Under the pieces are notes generated by a model. It was not told where the DNA came from. It did not search any database and saw only the letters and a program-made list of their open reading frames with translations. 64,000 bases of DNA from NCBI GenBank assembly GCA_916610825.1, contig OU744447.1, positions 18,507,563-18,571,562 of the forward strand. Reading direction: 5' to 3'. Below, one piece after another: positions 1-9,765 of the stretch. Origin of the DNA: Haliclystus octoradiatus. Its lineage: Eukaryota > Cnidaria > Staurozoa > Stauromedusae > Haliclystidae. The position numbers were made by a program, and so were the translations under genes. Each line of letters opens with the position of its first letter. Positions within the stretch are counted from its first letter, which is position 1.

Positions 1-318
1 CTATGTGGTCTAGATAAAATATTTTTTCAATACATCAATTATTATTATTATTACTAGTATTATTTTGAAGCGAGTGACCAGCATGCAAGCATAGTCGCAT
101 ATAGAGATGGAATACATGCGCTACATTTTTATGTTTTGATACTTATATCACAAAACTATCACGAACATGCAATTCTTAATTGATAAAAATAAATATGACA
201 GTGGTATGGAAGGGTAAGAAAATTATAGATGATAACTAAGCAACGTTAAGCATACAATTGCATAGCCCTTTGTGTAATGTCAACATCATCAATCTCCACC
301 GCATCATCCTCCACCGCA
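1..318. other. 3' flank of GRDP-like gene 1
   Basis: AT-rich sequence lies downstream of the minus-strand glycine-rich gene. Between about 285 and 318 the GGN-rich codon repeat of that gene continues past the stop codon, so the stop sits inside the simple repeat. A small repeat slippage could therefore shift the end of the reading frame. Nothing else is recognised. Confidence 0.5.
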
Positions 319-2772
319 TCATCCTCCACCTCCGCATCCTCCTCCACCACCGCCGCCTCCTCCGCATCCCCCTCCACCACCGCCGCATCCCCCTCCACCA
401 CCGCCGCATCCTCCTCCTCCGCCGCATCCTCCTCCTCCGCCCCCACCTCCACAACCACCCCCACTACCACAGGCACCTCCACCACCACCACATCCGCCAC
501 ATCCACCAGTGTCTCCTCCACCTGCATTTCCACTGTCCCATCCACTTGAATCTCCCCCAGGTGTGTCACCATAAGACCCGTAATCATCATCACAAACATG
601 CCCATCATGCCCGTAATGATGGCCTAATACGCTGTAGCCAAATAGGCCAAGTGTGTAAGTTCCATAATGACGTGGGAGGTAGAAATTGTAAAGGCCAGTA
701 CCAACAAGAAGGGGCATTGCACCAATATCAAGAACGCCAGGTCGATCAGAAGGAGGCTTCTCATAAGCTTGAACAGTTCTTGTATCTGCATCATACTTTG
801 GTGGTGGACGAGGGTGACACAACAGGAATAACACTGCAACCGAGCAACACAAGCATATAACTTCGGGAAGACATGGCGTTGTTGCTTTGGCAAGAATGGA
901 TCCTTCAGTCAAGTTCAATGACACAGTGTGTTTTGCAGATCCAATGAAGAACTTCAGATCAATGGCAGAATTACCGTCACTTGCTATCGACGATGAGCGC
1001 ATTTGAACATTACCAGTTCCGAGTGTTATAATATCCAGCATAAAGCGACCTAGTTTTCCTTTCGCCTGACGAGTCCGTTTTCTGAATCCATGCCAAGACG
1101 CCCTGATGATTGCCCAATCTTTTCCCCGATTCCTTATCAGCATTGCCCTCTGAGTCTTTGAATCTAATGTGATGCATTGTACTGAACTGCTTACTTGTGA
1201 TGGTTGTGGAAGAACCGATGGACCGATAGTGTGACTAGTCACCAAAAGGTTATTGTAGACGTCGAGTAACTCTACAGCTGATAGTGATGGTGATTTACAA
1301 TGCACAACTCGCCAGATGAAGGCATCAACCTTATCAAGCGTCTGAAAAGTGTTTGTTGAGAATTGACAAGGTGCAGTAGACTGATAGATTGATTGGGGTG
1401 CCATCAATTCAGGGTATTTGACTGCTTGACAGACATGACTAATTTCTTGGACATTATTCACAACATTGGCAATAAAATGGAAGACATTAGGCTGTGCAGT
1501 ACTTTCATTGGTACGAGCAACGATCACAACTATAGGTGGTGGTTGAGACGAGCTAATAGCTGGCAGACAAACTTCAAGAGGCAAATTGTCTTTACTATCA
1601 CATATTTGAGCTAACCATGGATGTGTTAACACAACGCCATACTCAATAAGTTCACTTTTACTGCCTCCAATGCGTTTAACTTTCACTGATAATGAAATCA
1701 AAAGACCAGCATCTTTATTTGTGTCCATGTCAAATTTGCCTTCATTTTTCTGAAACACAACACCCCCCCTTCCAACTGCTGTTTCTATGCTACTGTTGTA
1801 CATCTTTTTCGGATTACCAGATCGATTTGAAACACTGATTGTTAATTTGCAGTTATGGTTATCTGGTAGTTTGTCAAATCTCATTTCTTCAAACTTAATT
1901 GAATACGTTTTACAAGCCAGTGAGCTGAATCGATCACTAGATTCTCTGCTTTCATTCACAGGTGGATTACCTCTGTACATTCCACCAGAGACAGCAAACG
2001 CTTTACCTTTAGCTTTCATCAATAACTTTGTATCGTCACTACCAAGTGTTAATGTTGAACCCGGGGCTCTATCTGCGTCAGTATCGTCATGATTTAACAT
2101 TTTACCTAAAAATTTGACAGTTTCCATTTCATACATGATAGGATGCAGTTGATGTGTGTGCCAGATTAAATCATTATCATAACATGGAACTACAAATGTC
2201 TCTGGATTTTCTTTCTTCAGAAGCAACAACATCCGGTAGCGTTTTTCACCTTTATGTAAAAATTTGTAATCTCTATAGTGGGGCAACGAAACTTGATATA
2301 CGAAACTACGCTGCCTGTCCGTTGCAGAAATCAAATCATAACTGAATTGTGATAAGAAACTTATGTCAATTACAGGTTGTGCATTGAAGTCAATTGTATA
2401 TGGTGCAGTGGGATACTTAGTCTTCCATAGCTTTTCTGAAATATTATACAACCTTTTTCTTTCTTCCATTGAAACACATCTATGATCAATGACTTTGCCA
2501 GCAGCTTTGATACAATCTTGTCGATATTGATATGGTGACAGCATATGAACCTGCCACACCCATTCTATATCGATTGGAGCAACAATAGAGATTGCGCTAT
2601 GCTCTGCAGCTAGAGGTAGCCAAAATCTTTCATACCTCTGTGCAGAATAACGAAGGAATTCAGTGTCAAATGACATTGGATTATTTCCAACCATCTTAAG
2701 AAAATCATATTCATTCTGAGCGGCTTCTGTAAGTCTGACTTGCGATTTGAATTTGCTTGTTTCGTTACCCAT
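319..2772 (-). CDS. GRDP-like (DUF1399) glycine-rich domain protein, copy 1
   Basis: One open frame of 817 residues. The N-terminal part matches the plant and invertebrate glycine-rich domain-containing protein family. Two signature blocks are seen: IDIEWVWQVHMLSPYQY at about residues 67-83, and NDLIWHTHQLHP near 200-211. The start MGNETSK fits the N-myristoylation consensus (Gly2, small residue at position 6). Near residues 637-655 is a hydrophobic cysteine-rich run, ICLCCSVAVLFLLC followed by HPRPPP, which could be palmitoylated or membrane-inserted. The last 90 or so residues are nearly all Gly with regularly spaced Cys. An AG acceptor lies 24 bases before the ATG (near 2797), so a 5' UTR exon or a trans-spliced leader is likely. 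The molecular function in animals is not established; membrane attachment is an inference. The paralogue at 28,982-31,597 has the same architecture. Confidence 0.8.
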   Translation of the reverse strand: MGNETSKFKSQVRLTEAAQNEYDFLKMVGNNPMSFDTEFLRYSAQRYERFWLPLAAEHSAISIVAPIDIEWVWQVHMLSPYQYRQDCIKAAGKVIDHRCVSMEERKRLYNISEKLWKTKYPTAPYTIDFNAQPVIDISFLSQFSYDLISATDRQRSFVYQVSLPHYRDYKFLHKGEKRYRMLLLLKKENPETFVVPCYDNDLIWHTHQLHPIMYEMETVKFLGKMLNHDDTDADRAPGSTLTLGSDDTKLLMKAKGKAFAVSGGMYRGNPPVNESRESSDRFSSLACKTYSIKFEEMRFDKLPDNHNCKLTISVSNRSGNPKKMYNSSIETAVGRGGVVFQKNEGKFDMDTNKDAGLLISLSVKVKRIGGSKSELIEYGVVLTHPWLAQICDSKDNLPLEVCLPAISSSQPPPIVVIVARTNESTAQPNVFHFIANVVNNVQEISHVCQAVKYPELMAPQSIYQSTAPCQFSTNTFQTLDKVDAFIWRVVHCKSPSLSAVELLDVYNNLLVTSHTIGPSVLPQPSQVSSSVQCITLDSKTQRAMLIRNRGKDWAIIRASWHGFRKRTRQAKGKLGRFMLDIITLGTGNVQMRSSSIASDGNSAIDLKFFIGSAKHTVSLNLTEGSILAKATTPCLPEVICLCCSVAVLFLLCHPRPPPKYDADTRTVQAYEKPPSDRPGVLDIGAMPLLVGTGLYNFYLPRHYGTYTLGLFGYSVLGHHYGHDGHVCDDDYGSYGDTPGGDSSGWDSGNAGGGDTGGCGGCGGGGGACGSGGGCGGGGGGGGCGGGGGCGGGGGGCGGGGGGCGGGGGGGGGCGGGG

Positions 2773-3249
2773 GCTGATTTAATAGTTTCTGATTCTGAAA
2801 ACAATCAAAATAAAGAAGTAAGTGAATAAATAAATGTGTGTGGTCGCTATTCCATGCTGAATCATATATTAACATAACAGTATCCAATAAGTAACAATCA
2901 ATGACAGCTATAGCTGCCTTGACATTTGACTAGGATCTAACTTGATACTGACCATTAGGTGTCTTGAGGCTGGGGTTATAAACTTAACAGATACATTAAG
3001 ATTACACTGAATGCAACTCTATCACGCTCCGCACGGCCCGCTTCAGCTTTTTGAATTGGCTAGCATGCACATTGCACATTTGGACATTACAGTTCTGTGC
3101 AAAAACGTCGAAGTTTCGTTTATCTGGTTCGGAAATAATGATGATGATAAGGACCTATCATATATCTATGATGCCGTCAACAACAAAGTTTCGGAACAAA
3201 GTTACTGTCAGTTACTGTCATAAAAAAGCATTTTTTACAAAGTCGTAAG
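2773..3249. other. Upstream region of GRDP-like gene 1
   Basis: Non-coding AT-rich stretch between the gene start and the LTR retrotransposon. It should hold the promoter and 5' UTR of the minus-strand gene. On the minus strand the sequence ending near 2797 is a pyrimidine-rich acceptor (TTTTGATTGTTTTCAG). No other element is recognised. Confidence 0.4.
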
Positions 3250-3254
3250 TTAAC

Positions 3255-3459
3255 TGTAAGATTGTATTATAGAGTTTTAAGGACGAAATAAGACAAACGA
3301 CCAAACATCAAGATAACTTGTGTAACTCTGTTTTATTAATCATATACGTGTTAGTTTTACAACGCTGTGCAATACACTCCGGTGTGCCTAATTTACAACT
3401 AAGTGTGATTAGTTTAATGACGTTGTAAATATTAGTATTATTAATTATTATATACTACA
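3255..3459 (-). repeat. LTR (3' LTR in element orientation)
   Basis: 205-bp long terminal repeat starting TG and ending CA. By eye it matches the copy at 6103-6307 at every position. The target duplication TTAAC is immediately outside. Confidence 0.9.
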
Positions 3460-3501
3460 TGCCTCCCCTCGGAGACATAAGTTCATTACCTTTTTTCGTC
3501 T

Positions 3502-4131
3502 TTATGGCTGATACCAATTCGGAGTACGACGGATACGGGTTGAACTTTGTTGTTGACCTTTGTCTTTATCTTTGTCTTGGTCTTTGCCTTGGTCTGTGCC
3601 TTGGGCGGGGTCTTGCAGGTAGGGGCGGAGAAATCGTCGGTTTCGCCACTTGAGGCGGTTTGTTTCTGTCTTTACTAGATAGCTGTGTCGACCTTCATAT
3701 GCTTCAATTATGCTGGCAACGGTGTCCCACTGTTGTGTTTTCGGATTTTGTACCAATACTACTGTACCAGGTAATAAATCTTTTAAGGGTTTGGAATGTT
3801 GGTCCTTGTAGGCCTTTGCCTTCTGCCGGAGAGTGATAGCTTTCTTATCAGCAGTGTTGATTTCTTCTCTTATATCTTTACAAAATATTGCGGGTCCAAC
3901 TGGCAGGCGTGTTCGAGTTGGGCGTCCAAAGAGACGTTGTGCTGGCGATATTCCATCCTTTTTGGGGGTGTTTCTATACTCTAATAGACCTTCCAAAAAT
4001 TCCTTTGTATTAATATTTCCTTTAGGCGTGGTTTTCTTTACTAAAGTCTTCATAGATTTAATTCCTGCTTCGGCAAATCCATTACTTTGGTGGTTGTATG
4101 GGGACGAGGGATCATGCTTTATACCCCCCAC
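3502..4131 (-). pseudogene. Retrotransposon integrase C-terminal part (fossil)
   Basis: A 209-residue frame with the end of an integrase core (SPYNHQSNGFAEAGIKSMK) followed by the typical EYRNTPKKDGISPAQRLFGR block and a basic tail. It belongs to the same LTR element. Confidence 0.8.
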
Positions 4132-4284
4132 TTGACAAAATTTTTTGAAGTCTTGTGACTTGAACTGTGGGCCACCATCAGATTCTAGGTTGACTGCAAT
4201 GCCAAGTTTAGCGCTCCATTGAGTTATGCGTTCTACGACATCGTCAGTATTGCTTCCTCCTCTACCAAGGTCATATACTTCTGG

Positions 4285-5985
4285 TCATCCAGAAAGACGA
4301 TCAACAATCACCAGATATTCTTTACCAGCATGACTGAAGAGGTCCATGGCTATAGCTTGACCAGGCCAGGTAGGTGCGTCTGCTTGACTGATGGGCTCTA
4401 GTGGCTGACTAGGTTGATTTAGTTGGTCCTGACTTGAATCTTTCGAAGTGGGCACTATGTGGGTTGCTTTAGGAATGCTTGGGGGTCCCAGGGATAATGT
4501 TTGTAACGGGACCTTGGGCCATTCTTTAGGAATCAATTTGAGAGCAATACAACCTGCTCTGCTTAATAAAGGATGGGTTATTTCATTCAAAATGTGTACT
4601 TTGGCCTTGTACCTATGAGTTTCACGAAATATTTCCATAATAACATACCCATGCGACTCTAGAGGGGAACCATTTGGTCCCACTAATTGTTCATTTTCAG
4701 GCCTAAAGTCAACATCATTAGCCCCCATTAATTGGTGAAGATCTTGGAGTCCCATTGCGTCACATCCTGCCCCAGTATCAGCTAGCCAATTTATTTGCTT
4801 GCTGTGATTTCTATGGGTGGTTTGCAGTGCAATTAAATTTTCCTGGTGGCTACTTATGTGAGCAATTTCAATACAGTTTTGCGATACTTGTGATATTGTA
4901 AAGCAAAACTTCTGCAAATGACCCGTTTTCTTGCATTCGTGACACTCTAAATTGATGGCAGGGCAATCTCCTTTTTCATGTTTGGTTCCACATCGGCCAC
5001 ATGCGTCATTTACCGTGTTTTTCACGCCAGTATTTTTCGCGGCTTGAAACTGTTTCGGTTGTTTTTGAAACTTCTGTTTTTTGTAGGCGGACATCGCTCT
5101 GTTGGCGTTCACGCTTTTTTCTGTTAATTGATCATCAACGTTACGACTTGCCTCGTAATTTTGGCAAATGTCTAAAGTAGCTTTTAAACTTAATTTTTCA
5201 AGCGGTGTTTCGAGTACCCTTTGTCTCATTCCTGAGTCCATTAGGCCTGATATAACCCGGTCCCTTAATCGTTCTTCACGATGAATTGCATGGTTTGGAC
5301 AATCCTCGGTGGAATATCCACAGTCTTCATCAATTTCCCTCAGTGCGGCGTAATAATTGTTAACGCTTTCCCCCTGTTGTTGATCACGTTGAATAAAAAC
5401 GCGTCGGTCTACAAGTGGGTGGCGATGAATTCGCAGATAATCTTTTAATGCCTTAATAATTTCAGCAATATCATCAGTATCTTTTATTTTGATAATTTCT
5501 TGGGTCCACATTTTTGTCCACTCTTCGTTGAGTGTTGATCTTAATAAACCTCGGCGTGCGTTTAAATCACATTCTTGATGTAGTCTCGTAGCAGCCGCGT
5601 AATCATTAAATCTGATTTCCCAGTCACGAAAATCTATCAATTCCATGCCTTCAGGACTTTTAAGTTTCGGCATTGATATACGTTTGGCTGTTTGAAGATT
5701 TGCTGGTGAATTAGAAGAGCCTTGATGGACATTCGAAGTTGAAGTGCCCATATTCATAGTCTTGAAAGCATTAGTAAGTGACTCACCCTGTGACTTCAAG
5801 GCTTCCGCCAATGCCTTTTGCATTTCTTGCTGTTGAGCCATCATTACTTCTTGCATTTTTGTTTGCTGGTCAGTAACCGATTGTAAGATTAACAGCATTG
5901 GATCTTTCGAGGAATTAGCTAGTTCTTGTCTGAGTTGAACTACTTCTGCTTCCAAGTCCGCTTTCGTTGGGTTCTTATTAGCCAT
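4285..5985 (-). pseudogene. Retrotransposon gag-protease frame (fossil)
   Basis: A 566-residue frame inside the LTR element. It starts with a glutamine-rich coiled region, continues through a capsid-like section and two zinc knuckles (CGRCGTKHEKGDC and CHECKKTGHLQKFC), and reaches an aspartic protease motif, WLADTGAGCD. The order fits Ty3/mdg4 elements. The copy is not a complete polyprotein and is treated as a fossil. Confidence 0.85.
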
Positions 5986-6102
5986 AATAAACCACGAAAT
6001 AAATACTGAGTTTTCGCTGGATTATAACCATGTAAGTCCGTTGAACATTAATAACAATGATTCAATAAATAACTTTATCTATTGAACTTTATAACTGCGC
6101 CA

Positions 6103-6307
6103 TGTAAGATTGTATTATAGAGTTTTAAGGACGAAATAAGACAAACGACCAAACATCAAGATAACTTGTGTAACTCTGTTTTATTAATCATATACGTGTT
6201 AGTTTTACAACGCTGTGCAATACACTCCGGTGTGCCTAATTTACAACTAAGTGTGATTAGTTTAATGACGTTGTAAATATTAGTATTATTAATTATTATA
6301 TACTACA
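6103..6307 (-). repeat. LTR (5' LTR in element orientation)
   Basis: 205-bp long terminal repeat matching the one at 3255-3459. The target duplication TTAAC follows it at 6308-6312. Confidence 0.9.
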
Positions 6308-6312
6308 TTAAC

Positions 6313-6724
6313 TAAAAAATGATAAATTTTTGCAGTTAAAATTTATAGAACAATATCAAACATTTTAACCTTAAAAAAGAACAATTTATTGCTGGAGTGG
6401 GCAATGCATAATGCAAATAGTATAGACACATCCCGAGTCGATAGTGCTCAAAATTGCGCATGCGCAATTGAGACATACATAGCAGCAGACAAGTACATGT
6501 TTCTGGCCATTAGCCTTCATCAGTACTGCTCAGTGAGCGAACAAGGAACTGACTTCAGTATACACCTAAGTCAAGATGAGTTATAAATGTGGTGAAAAAA
6601 TTCATCACATGAAAAAAACATCTGTGCCATACCAGAGTGCTCAAACTATCGAAGTAGTGGGCAATAGTATATATGGTATATAGTATATATGGTATATAGT
6701 ATATATGGTATATAGTAGTGGGCA

Positions 6725-6762
<38 letters not shown>

Positions 6763-6852
6763 TTGCTTTAATAAATAAATAAATAAATATATTTATTAAG
6801 AGCAAAACATCAATATAGTGCTCAATACCGGTAAGCAGAGCTGTATAGATAT
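6313..6852. repeat. Low-complexity AT tract with 19-bp tandem repeat
   Basis: From about 6,660 to 6,715 a unit like GTATATATGGTATATA is repeated three times. It is followed by (TA)n, (AAT)n and (AATA)n runs up to about 6,795. No gene is recognised between 6,313 and 6,850. Confidence 0.7.
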
Positions 6853-6876
6853 AAAATAAGAAAAGAGACGTTTTCT

Positions 6877-6916
6877 CCGTTACTCAAAGTTTCGCGCTGT
6901 AGCGCTCCTCAGACGG
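6877..6916 (-). ncRNA. Hammerhead ribozyme (type I, minimal)
   Basis: Read on the minus strand: stem I CCGT pairs with ACGG. The core is CTGAGGA (C-U-G-A-N-G-A). Stem II is GCGC/GCGC with loop TACA. Then comes GAA, stem III ACT/AGT with loop TTG, and GTA before the 3' half of stem I. All invariant core bases are present. Confidence 0.75.
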
Positions 6917-7237
6917 TTTTATTCATATAAAAAACATTTCTAAATTCACCAAAGATATATACATGATAAAAGTTTACATGCCTATTGATTAAATTGCTGT
7001 TCTATTGTTATTTGCTGCTATGTTAGTTTCCGTAGTAAATTATTATATGGTATTGTTTGTTTCCGTAGTAAATTATTATATGGTATTGTTCTATTTATGT
7101 TTTATCTAATTCCTTGAAATTTTTCAAATAAAATTTGTTTTCGTGCCTGCATTTAGAAACCAGCTCAGATCTTCTATTTAATAAGTTCTTGTTTTTGTTA
7201 AACGTTATAATAAATTTTTCCTCTTTTCCTCCTCATC

Positions 7238-7483
7238 TTGTCTAAATACATCTGGTCACTAAAAGATAACGGAAAATCATTCTTCGTCAAATGGTCAATT
7301 CTATCAAGGGCAGTGCCATACAACAACGTATTGAAAAAATGCCATCTCTGTTTAGAGGAAAAAATGTTTATAACGTTTTACAAAAACAAGAACTTATTAA
7401 ATAGAAGATCTGAGCTGGTTTCTAAATGCAGGCACGAAAACAAATTTTATTTGAAAAATTTAAAGGAATTAGATAAAACATAA
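7238..7483 (+). pseudogene. C-terminal fragment of Penelope-like polyprotein
   Basis: An 81-residue frame. It contains KWSILSRAVPYNN, then KKCHLCLEEKMFI, then LNRRSELVSKCRH. This W-S-I...Y-N...C-x-L-C-x-x-E-K...L-N-x-R-S-E-L...C-R-H pattern is typical of the tail of Penelope-like proteins downstream of the GIY-YIG endonuclease. The rest of the protein is missing. The same codons recur on the opposite strand in the inverted arm (about 7,100-7,226). Confidence 0.7.
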
Positions 7484-7661
7484 ATAGAACAATACCATAT
7501 AATAATTTACTACGGAAACAAACAATAGCATATAATAATTTACTACAGAAAGTAACATAGCAGCAAATAACAATAGAACAGCAATTTAATCAATAGGCGT
7601 GTAAACTTTTATCATGTATATATCTTTGGTGAATTTAGAAATGTTTTTTATATGAATAAAA

Positions 7662-7701
7662 CCGTCTGAGGAGCGCTACAGCGCGAAACTTCGAGTAACG
7701 G
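7662..7701 (+). ncRNA. Hammerhead ribozyme (type I, minimal)
   Basis: Stem I is CCGT (7662-7665) with ACGG (7698-7701). The core CTGAGGA is at 7666-7672. Stem II is GCGC/GCGC with loop TACA (7673-7684). GAAA is at 7685-7688. Stem III is ACT/AGT with loop TCG. Predicted cleavage is after A7697. It is the mirror partner of the ribozyme at 6877-6916. Confidence 0.78.
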
Positions 7702-8013
7702 AGAAAACGTCTCTTTTCTTATTTTATATATATATATATATATATATTACTAATAATAAAAGATTGAGTAAGAAATCTGTCTGAAGATCGCAGTGAAATG
7801 CGTGAAACTTGAGTAACTGTTTAAAATGTGTATTCTTTGACTGTTTCACCATAAATTATTATATATAACTGTATATTACTGTTGTGTATGTGTTGACAAT
7901 TGAATGTAGCATAATTGATTTAATGTGGAAACAGCCACTCTTGGTCTGACTTGAGGGTGGTGAAGGGTATTTTTGTGAGACATGAAATGGATGTTTTGAT
8001 CACGTTGATTCTG

Positions 8014-8149
8014 TTAAAGGCATAAAATTGACCAGTGGTCTTTGCGCTTGGTCTTCGAAAATGCACTGATTCACTACACTACTTGTGGCTTGAAGAGTGT
8101 CATTCAACTTCAAACCCGCAAGGTGCGATGGTCAATTTAATGCCTTTAA
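8014..8149. mobile_element. TTAA-flanked MITE, 128 bp
   Basis: A short non-coding element (8018-8145) has 17-bp terminal inverted repeats, AGGCATAAAATTGACCA and its near-complement, and is flanked by TTAA on both sides (8014-8017, 8146-8149). TTAA duplication is characteristic of piggyBac and Kolobok superfamilies. Which one is not decided. Confidence 0.65.
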
Positions 8150-8589
8150 GACTGAAGCAACTCCCGCATCCCCACTCTCGAATGATTGTATTGTCTGAGT
8201 GCTGAAGAACTTTAATATATATCAATCCCTTAGTTCTTTGAGAACATATACAAATTACATATGTATACTGGTATTTAAACTGATGACACATTCTTTTGTT
8301 GTAACTTCAAGTTTCCTGTTATCAAACGATCATCAGACAACAAATAATCCACTATCTGTAAAAAAAGTCCAAAAATTTTTGCCTCGCCACGCTCGCAATG
8401 AGGACAAATGCAAAATATTGACTGATTTTAGATGAATACTTAAAATCTGTTCTCCTTTCCACTTTATTAATATTACACACATATTAAACAAGATCCAATT
8501 ATTGAAGCCAGTCTTTTTCTGTCTCATACACCATTCTAAAGTCAATCTTTGATTTTAGATCAAGAGTATAGGTAATAGGATTGGCACAT

Positions 8590-8870
8590 GTGGCGCAAAA
8601 CGGCATATGAACCAGGCGAGTGAATGCATTCTAATGTTGACACACTCATCACTTCCTCTCATCGTCATGGCAACCGCCACGTGGGCAGCTCTTGTAGGAA
8701 AGGGGGAGTGGCGCGCTCTGCAAACAGGCTCAGCCCAGTGCCCGCTACGATTTGAAGCTTGTACAGACTGCACAGGGCCAGAGGAAAGACCCGGACAGCG
8801 AAGGAACAGTGCAACGGGACTGTCGATATGGAAAACCATTAAAAAGATATCCGAAGAAGAAGAATGACTC
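8590..8870 (+). pseudogene. GC-richer coding relic, possibly LINE 3' end
   Basis: A GC-richer island reads as an open frame ending in EEEE-stop. Its start, TCGAKRHMNQASEC, resembles the Cys-x-x-x-His-x-x-Cys end of Jockey/I-type LINE proteins. A GAA-repeat end would fit a LINE tail. This is a weak call from pattern alone. Confidence 0.22.
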
Positions 8871-9283
8871 GATAAATTGATTTTCAACAATATTCTTAAA
8901 ACATCACAAAGAATATCAAAAACGATAAAATGTAAACTATAATTTTAGGCCTACCTATATTAAACTATAAGAACGACGTGACCGATAGCGCCAACGTCTA
9001 ACTACGAAATCTACTCAACCAATAACTTACTGCCACTCCTTAATGGTAATATCACGTGACATAATTAATACTAGTGATCAAGAACAGTTCCGGATTCGGA
9101 TTACAATCTGATTATCGGATTATATTTTCGATTTTGATTCAAGATTAATACAAGAATAATTTATGATTAAGATTAGCAATAAAATAGTAAGAATAATAAA
9201 AATACAAAATCCCTTCTTAACAGGGACCTTGACACCACTATCGACATATTGCCAAACATGAAATGTTTCTAAATACTAGGGGC

Positions 9284-9765
9284 CTTCCTGGCCCCTTCCC
9301 AAAATAAGTCCAACAAATTTTACCGCAGATACTGCAATGATCTAACATTGATGTTTATGGCAAATGTTCTCTTAATAGTTATTATTATTTATCAACTAAA
9401 ATATGTCCTAAAAATTTTCTAGGAGGTACTGCAACTTCATCTCACATTCATGTTTATGGCAAATGTTCTCTTCATAATTATTCTCCTATTATTTATCAAC
9501 TAAAATATGTCCTAAAAATTTTCTAGCAGATAATGCAACTTCATCTCACATTTCATGTTTATGGCAAATGTTCTCTTCGTAATTATTCTCCTATTATTTA
9601 TCAACTAAAATATGTCCTAAAAATTTTGTAGGAGATTCTGCAACTTCATCTGACATTCATGTTTATGGCAAATGTTCTCTTCATAATTATTCTCCTATTA
9701 TGTATCAACTAAAATAACTCCTAAAAATTTTTCCTGAGATACCACAATCATCTAACATTGATGTA
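9284..9765. repeat. Tandem repeat, about 104-bp unit, 4+ copies
   Basis: The segment ATCAACTAAAATATGTCC recurs at 9391, 9495, 9600 and 9703, giving periods of 104, 105 and 103 bases. The units differ by a few substitutions. Each contains GTTTATGGCAAATGTTCTCT. It is a minisatellite-like array with no coding sense. Confidence 0.85.

Larger units (their letters stand above)
3250..6312 (-). mobile_element. Ty3/mdg4-type LTR retrotransposon, incomplete, recent
   Basis: The element lies on the minus strand and is bounded by two 205-bp direct repeats with TG...CA ends (3255-3459 and 6103-6307). I can see no differences between the two repeats, which points to a very recent insertion. A 5-bp target duplication, TTAAC, flanks it at 3250-3254 and 6308-6312. 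A purine-rich tract lies just inside the 3460 end. Just inside the other LTR is TGGCGCAGT, a plausible primer-binding site. Coding parts seen are a gag region with two CCHC zinc knuckles, an aspartic protease with DTGA, and integrase segments. The full set of polyprotein domains is not present, so this copy is broken and could only move with help from a relative. Confidence 0.88.
6853..7730. mobile_element. Penelope-like element, two 3' ends in inverted orientation
   Basis: A long inverted repeat with arms of about 375 bp (6,853-7,226 and 7,354-7,727). The plus-oriented copy includes the C-terminal end of a Penelope-like polyprotein (7,238-7,483). Each arm carries a hammerhead ribozyme (6,877-6,916 minus; 7,662-7,701 plus). 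Penelope-like elements are known to carry hammerhead motifs in their terminal repeats and often insert with an inverted truncated partner. No reverse transcriptase is present here, so these are 5'-truncated copies. The plus arm runs into a (TA)n tract at its outer edge. Confidence 0.75.

Noticed and set aside
258-860. Plus-strand and other-frame open frames rich in His/Pro/Ser/Thr or Val/Glu
   Set aside because: They are read through the antisense or shifted frames of the GGN codon repeat of the GRDP-like gene and carry no family features.
4219-4401. Plus-strand open frames over the LTR element
   Set aside because: They are mirror frames of the gag and integrase regions with no recognisable domains.
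7780-7830. Third hammerhead ribozyme near the Penelope-like element
   Set aside because: The core resembles the motif, but stem I does not pair and the stem II closing pair is lost, so it is at most a decayed relic.
8555-8890. Minus-strand 111-residue frame
   Set aside because: The opposite frame gives a better, though still weak, LINE-tail pattern; no independent support for a gene.
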